Assembly (NCBI RefSeq): GCF_005497185.1 | Contig: NZ_RJTN01000010.1 | Span: 88,230-152,229, forward strand | DNA: 64,000 bases | Origin: Pectobacterium polonicum | Lineage (GTDB): Bacteria > Pseudomonadota > Gammaproteobacteria > Enterobacterales > Enterobacteriaceae | Direction of reading: 5' to 3' | In this document: piece by piece, positions 63,506 to 64,000 of the stretch | Layout of the letters: each line of letters begins with the position of its first letter | Position numbering within the stretch: the stretch's first letter is position 1 | The notes under the pieces: model-generated | Told to the model about the DNA's origin: nothing | Seen by the model: only the letters and a program-made list of their open reading frames with translations | Database searches by the model: none | Program-made: the position numbers and the translations under genes

Positions 63506-64000
63506 TTAAAAGGAATTAAGTTTCCTTTTGTTAATTTCAGCGTTAGTGTTTTTCAGTAAGGTGACGGCATCACTGCTCGGCATCTGAAACTGCACCCTGT
63601 GACGTGCGGCCACATCGAGCGCAAACACTTTCGTATAGACCTCCGTCGAGCTGATGCTCTTATGCCCCATTAAACTCTGCAGCACCTTCAGCGGAATACC
63701 GGCATACAGCATGTGCATCGCGTAGGAATGCCTAAACGTATGCGGCGTCACCGGCACCGAGAACATCACCCCGTCGGCCGCTGCGGCCTCCACCGCTTCA
63801 TTCAGCCAGGTGCGGACGGTACGGTCTGTGATCTCCCAGATTCGCGTCTTTTCCATTCTGCCGGTGCGTTTATTTCGGCGCTCCTGGGGGATTTTAAGGG
63901 TGGCCACCATCATCTCCAGCTGACTGACGTAACTGTGATCGGAAAGCGGGACCAGGCGGTGGGGCTGACTGCCGGCAGGTGCACGTCCGGCCGTTCTGAC
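63506..64000 (-). CDS. ResD-like site-specific tyrosine recombinase, partial
   Basis: The frame is open from the right edge of the window (64000) to a stop at 63506-63508, so the N-terminal part lies outside. The visible part carries catalytic HTFRHS (H-x-x-R), GHKS and the Tyr in STEVYTKVF. It closely resembles plasmid F ResD-type recombinases, which resolve plasmid multimers. An ATG at 63913 is internal. Inside an ICE it is unexpected and may mark a plasmid-derived insertion. Confidence 0.85.
   Translation of the reverse strand, partial: VRTAGRAPAGSQPHRLVPLSDHSYVSQLEMMVATLKIPQERRNKRTGRMEKTRIWEITDRTVRTWLNEAVEAAAADGVMFSVPVTPHTFRHSYAMHMLYAGIPLKVLQSLMGHKSISSTEVYTKVFALDVAARHRVQFQMPSSDAVTLLKNTNAEINKRKLNSF

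Overview
The window looks like chromosomal DNA of an enterobacterium. A soft-rot genus such as Pectobacterium is my best guess, because the tRNA-Phe-linked element resembles the HAI2 and SPI-7 islands and the flank carries a CueR-type cueP promoter. The genus is inferred; no rRNA or housekeeping marker is present to confirm it.

Region 1 (1-8600) is a patchy chromosomal flank. It holds gene remnants, a LOG-family nucleotide hydrolase, copper-responsive cueP, a tetR/VOC pair divergent from an HPP membrane protein across a tandem operator, a GNAT gene, a TacAT-type toxin-antitoxin pair, a ccdAB pair whose toxin has lost its C-terminus, twin XRE regulators with matching palindromic operators, and a Ner/Nlp-like regulator.

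Region 2 starts at a 3'-end copy of tRNA-Phe (8604-8655), which I read as the att site of an integrative conjugative element (ICE) of the SPI-7/PAPI-1/HAI2 type (GI-type, MPF-G secretion). From there to the right edge, the window is ICE. The maintenance and replication module (8.7-22.3 kb) has parA, dnaB, parB, a DUF2857 gene, an STY4528-type replication protein with palindromic iteron-like repeats inside its gene, a TIGR03761 gene, topB, a DUF3577 gene and ssb. A structured, probably non-coding stretch of about 600 bp lies between topB and the DUF3577/ssb pair. The type IVB pilus module (22.5-36.3 kb) is a complete pilL-pilV operon. It ends in a four-site shufflon with four alternative PilV C-termini, three of which share a phage collar-like domain, followed by the rci recombinase.

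Region 3 (36.4-63.1 kb) is the conjugation machinery: a TraF-like protein, a DUF2786 gene, TIGR03759, a lytic transglycosylase, TIGR03765, a membrane-anchored Mrr-like nuclease, the TraD coupling protein, TIGR03747, a RAQPRD-family protein, TIGR03758/03745/03750/03746/03749/03752/03751, the TIGR03744 VirB4-like ATPase, TIGR03757/03756/03755 and a TraG-N protein. Three minus-strand cargo genes interrupt the joints of this plus-strand gene set: two HEPN-domain proteins, one of them with eight CxxC knuckles, and a two-TM membrane protein. The window ends with a DUF3742 gene and the C-terminal part of a ResD-like tyrosine recombinase. The integrase end of the ICE and its relaxase should lie beyond the right edge.

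The best leads for undescribed biology are the two HEPN cargo genes, the iteron-like array inside the STY4528-type gene, the structured topB-ssb spacer (a STAXI-like candidate), and the collar-domain shufflon.
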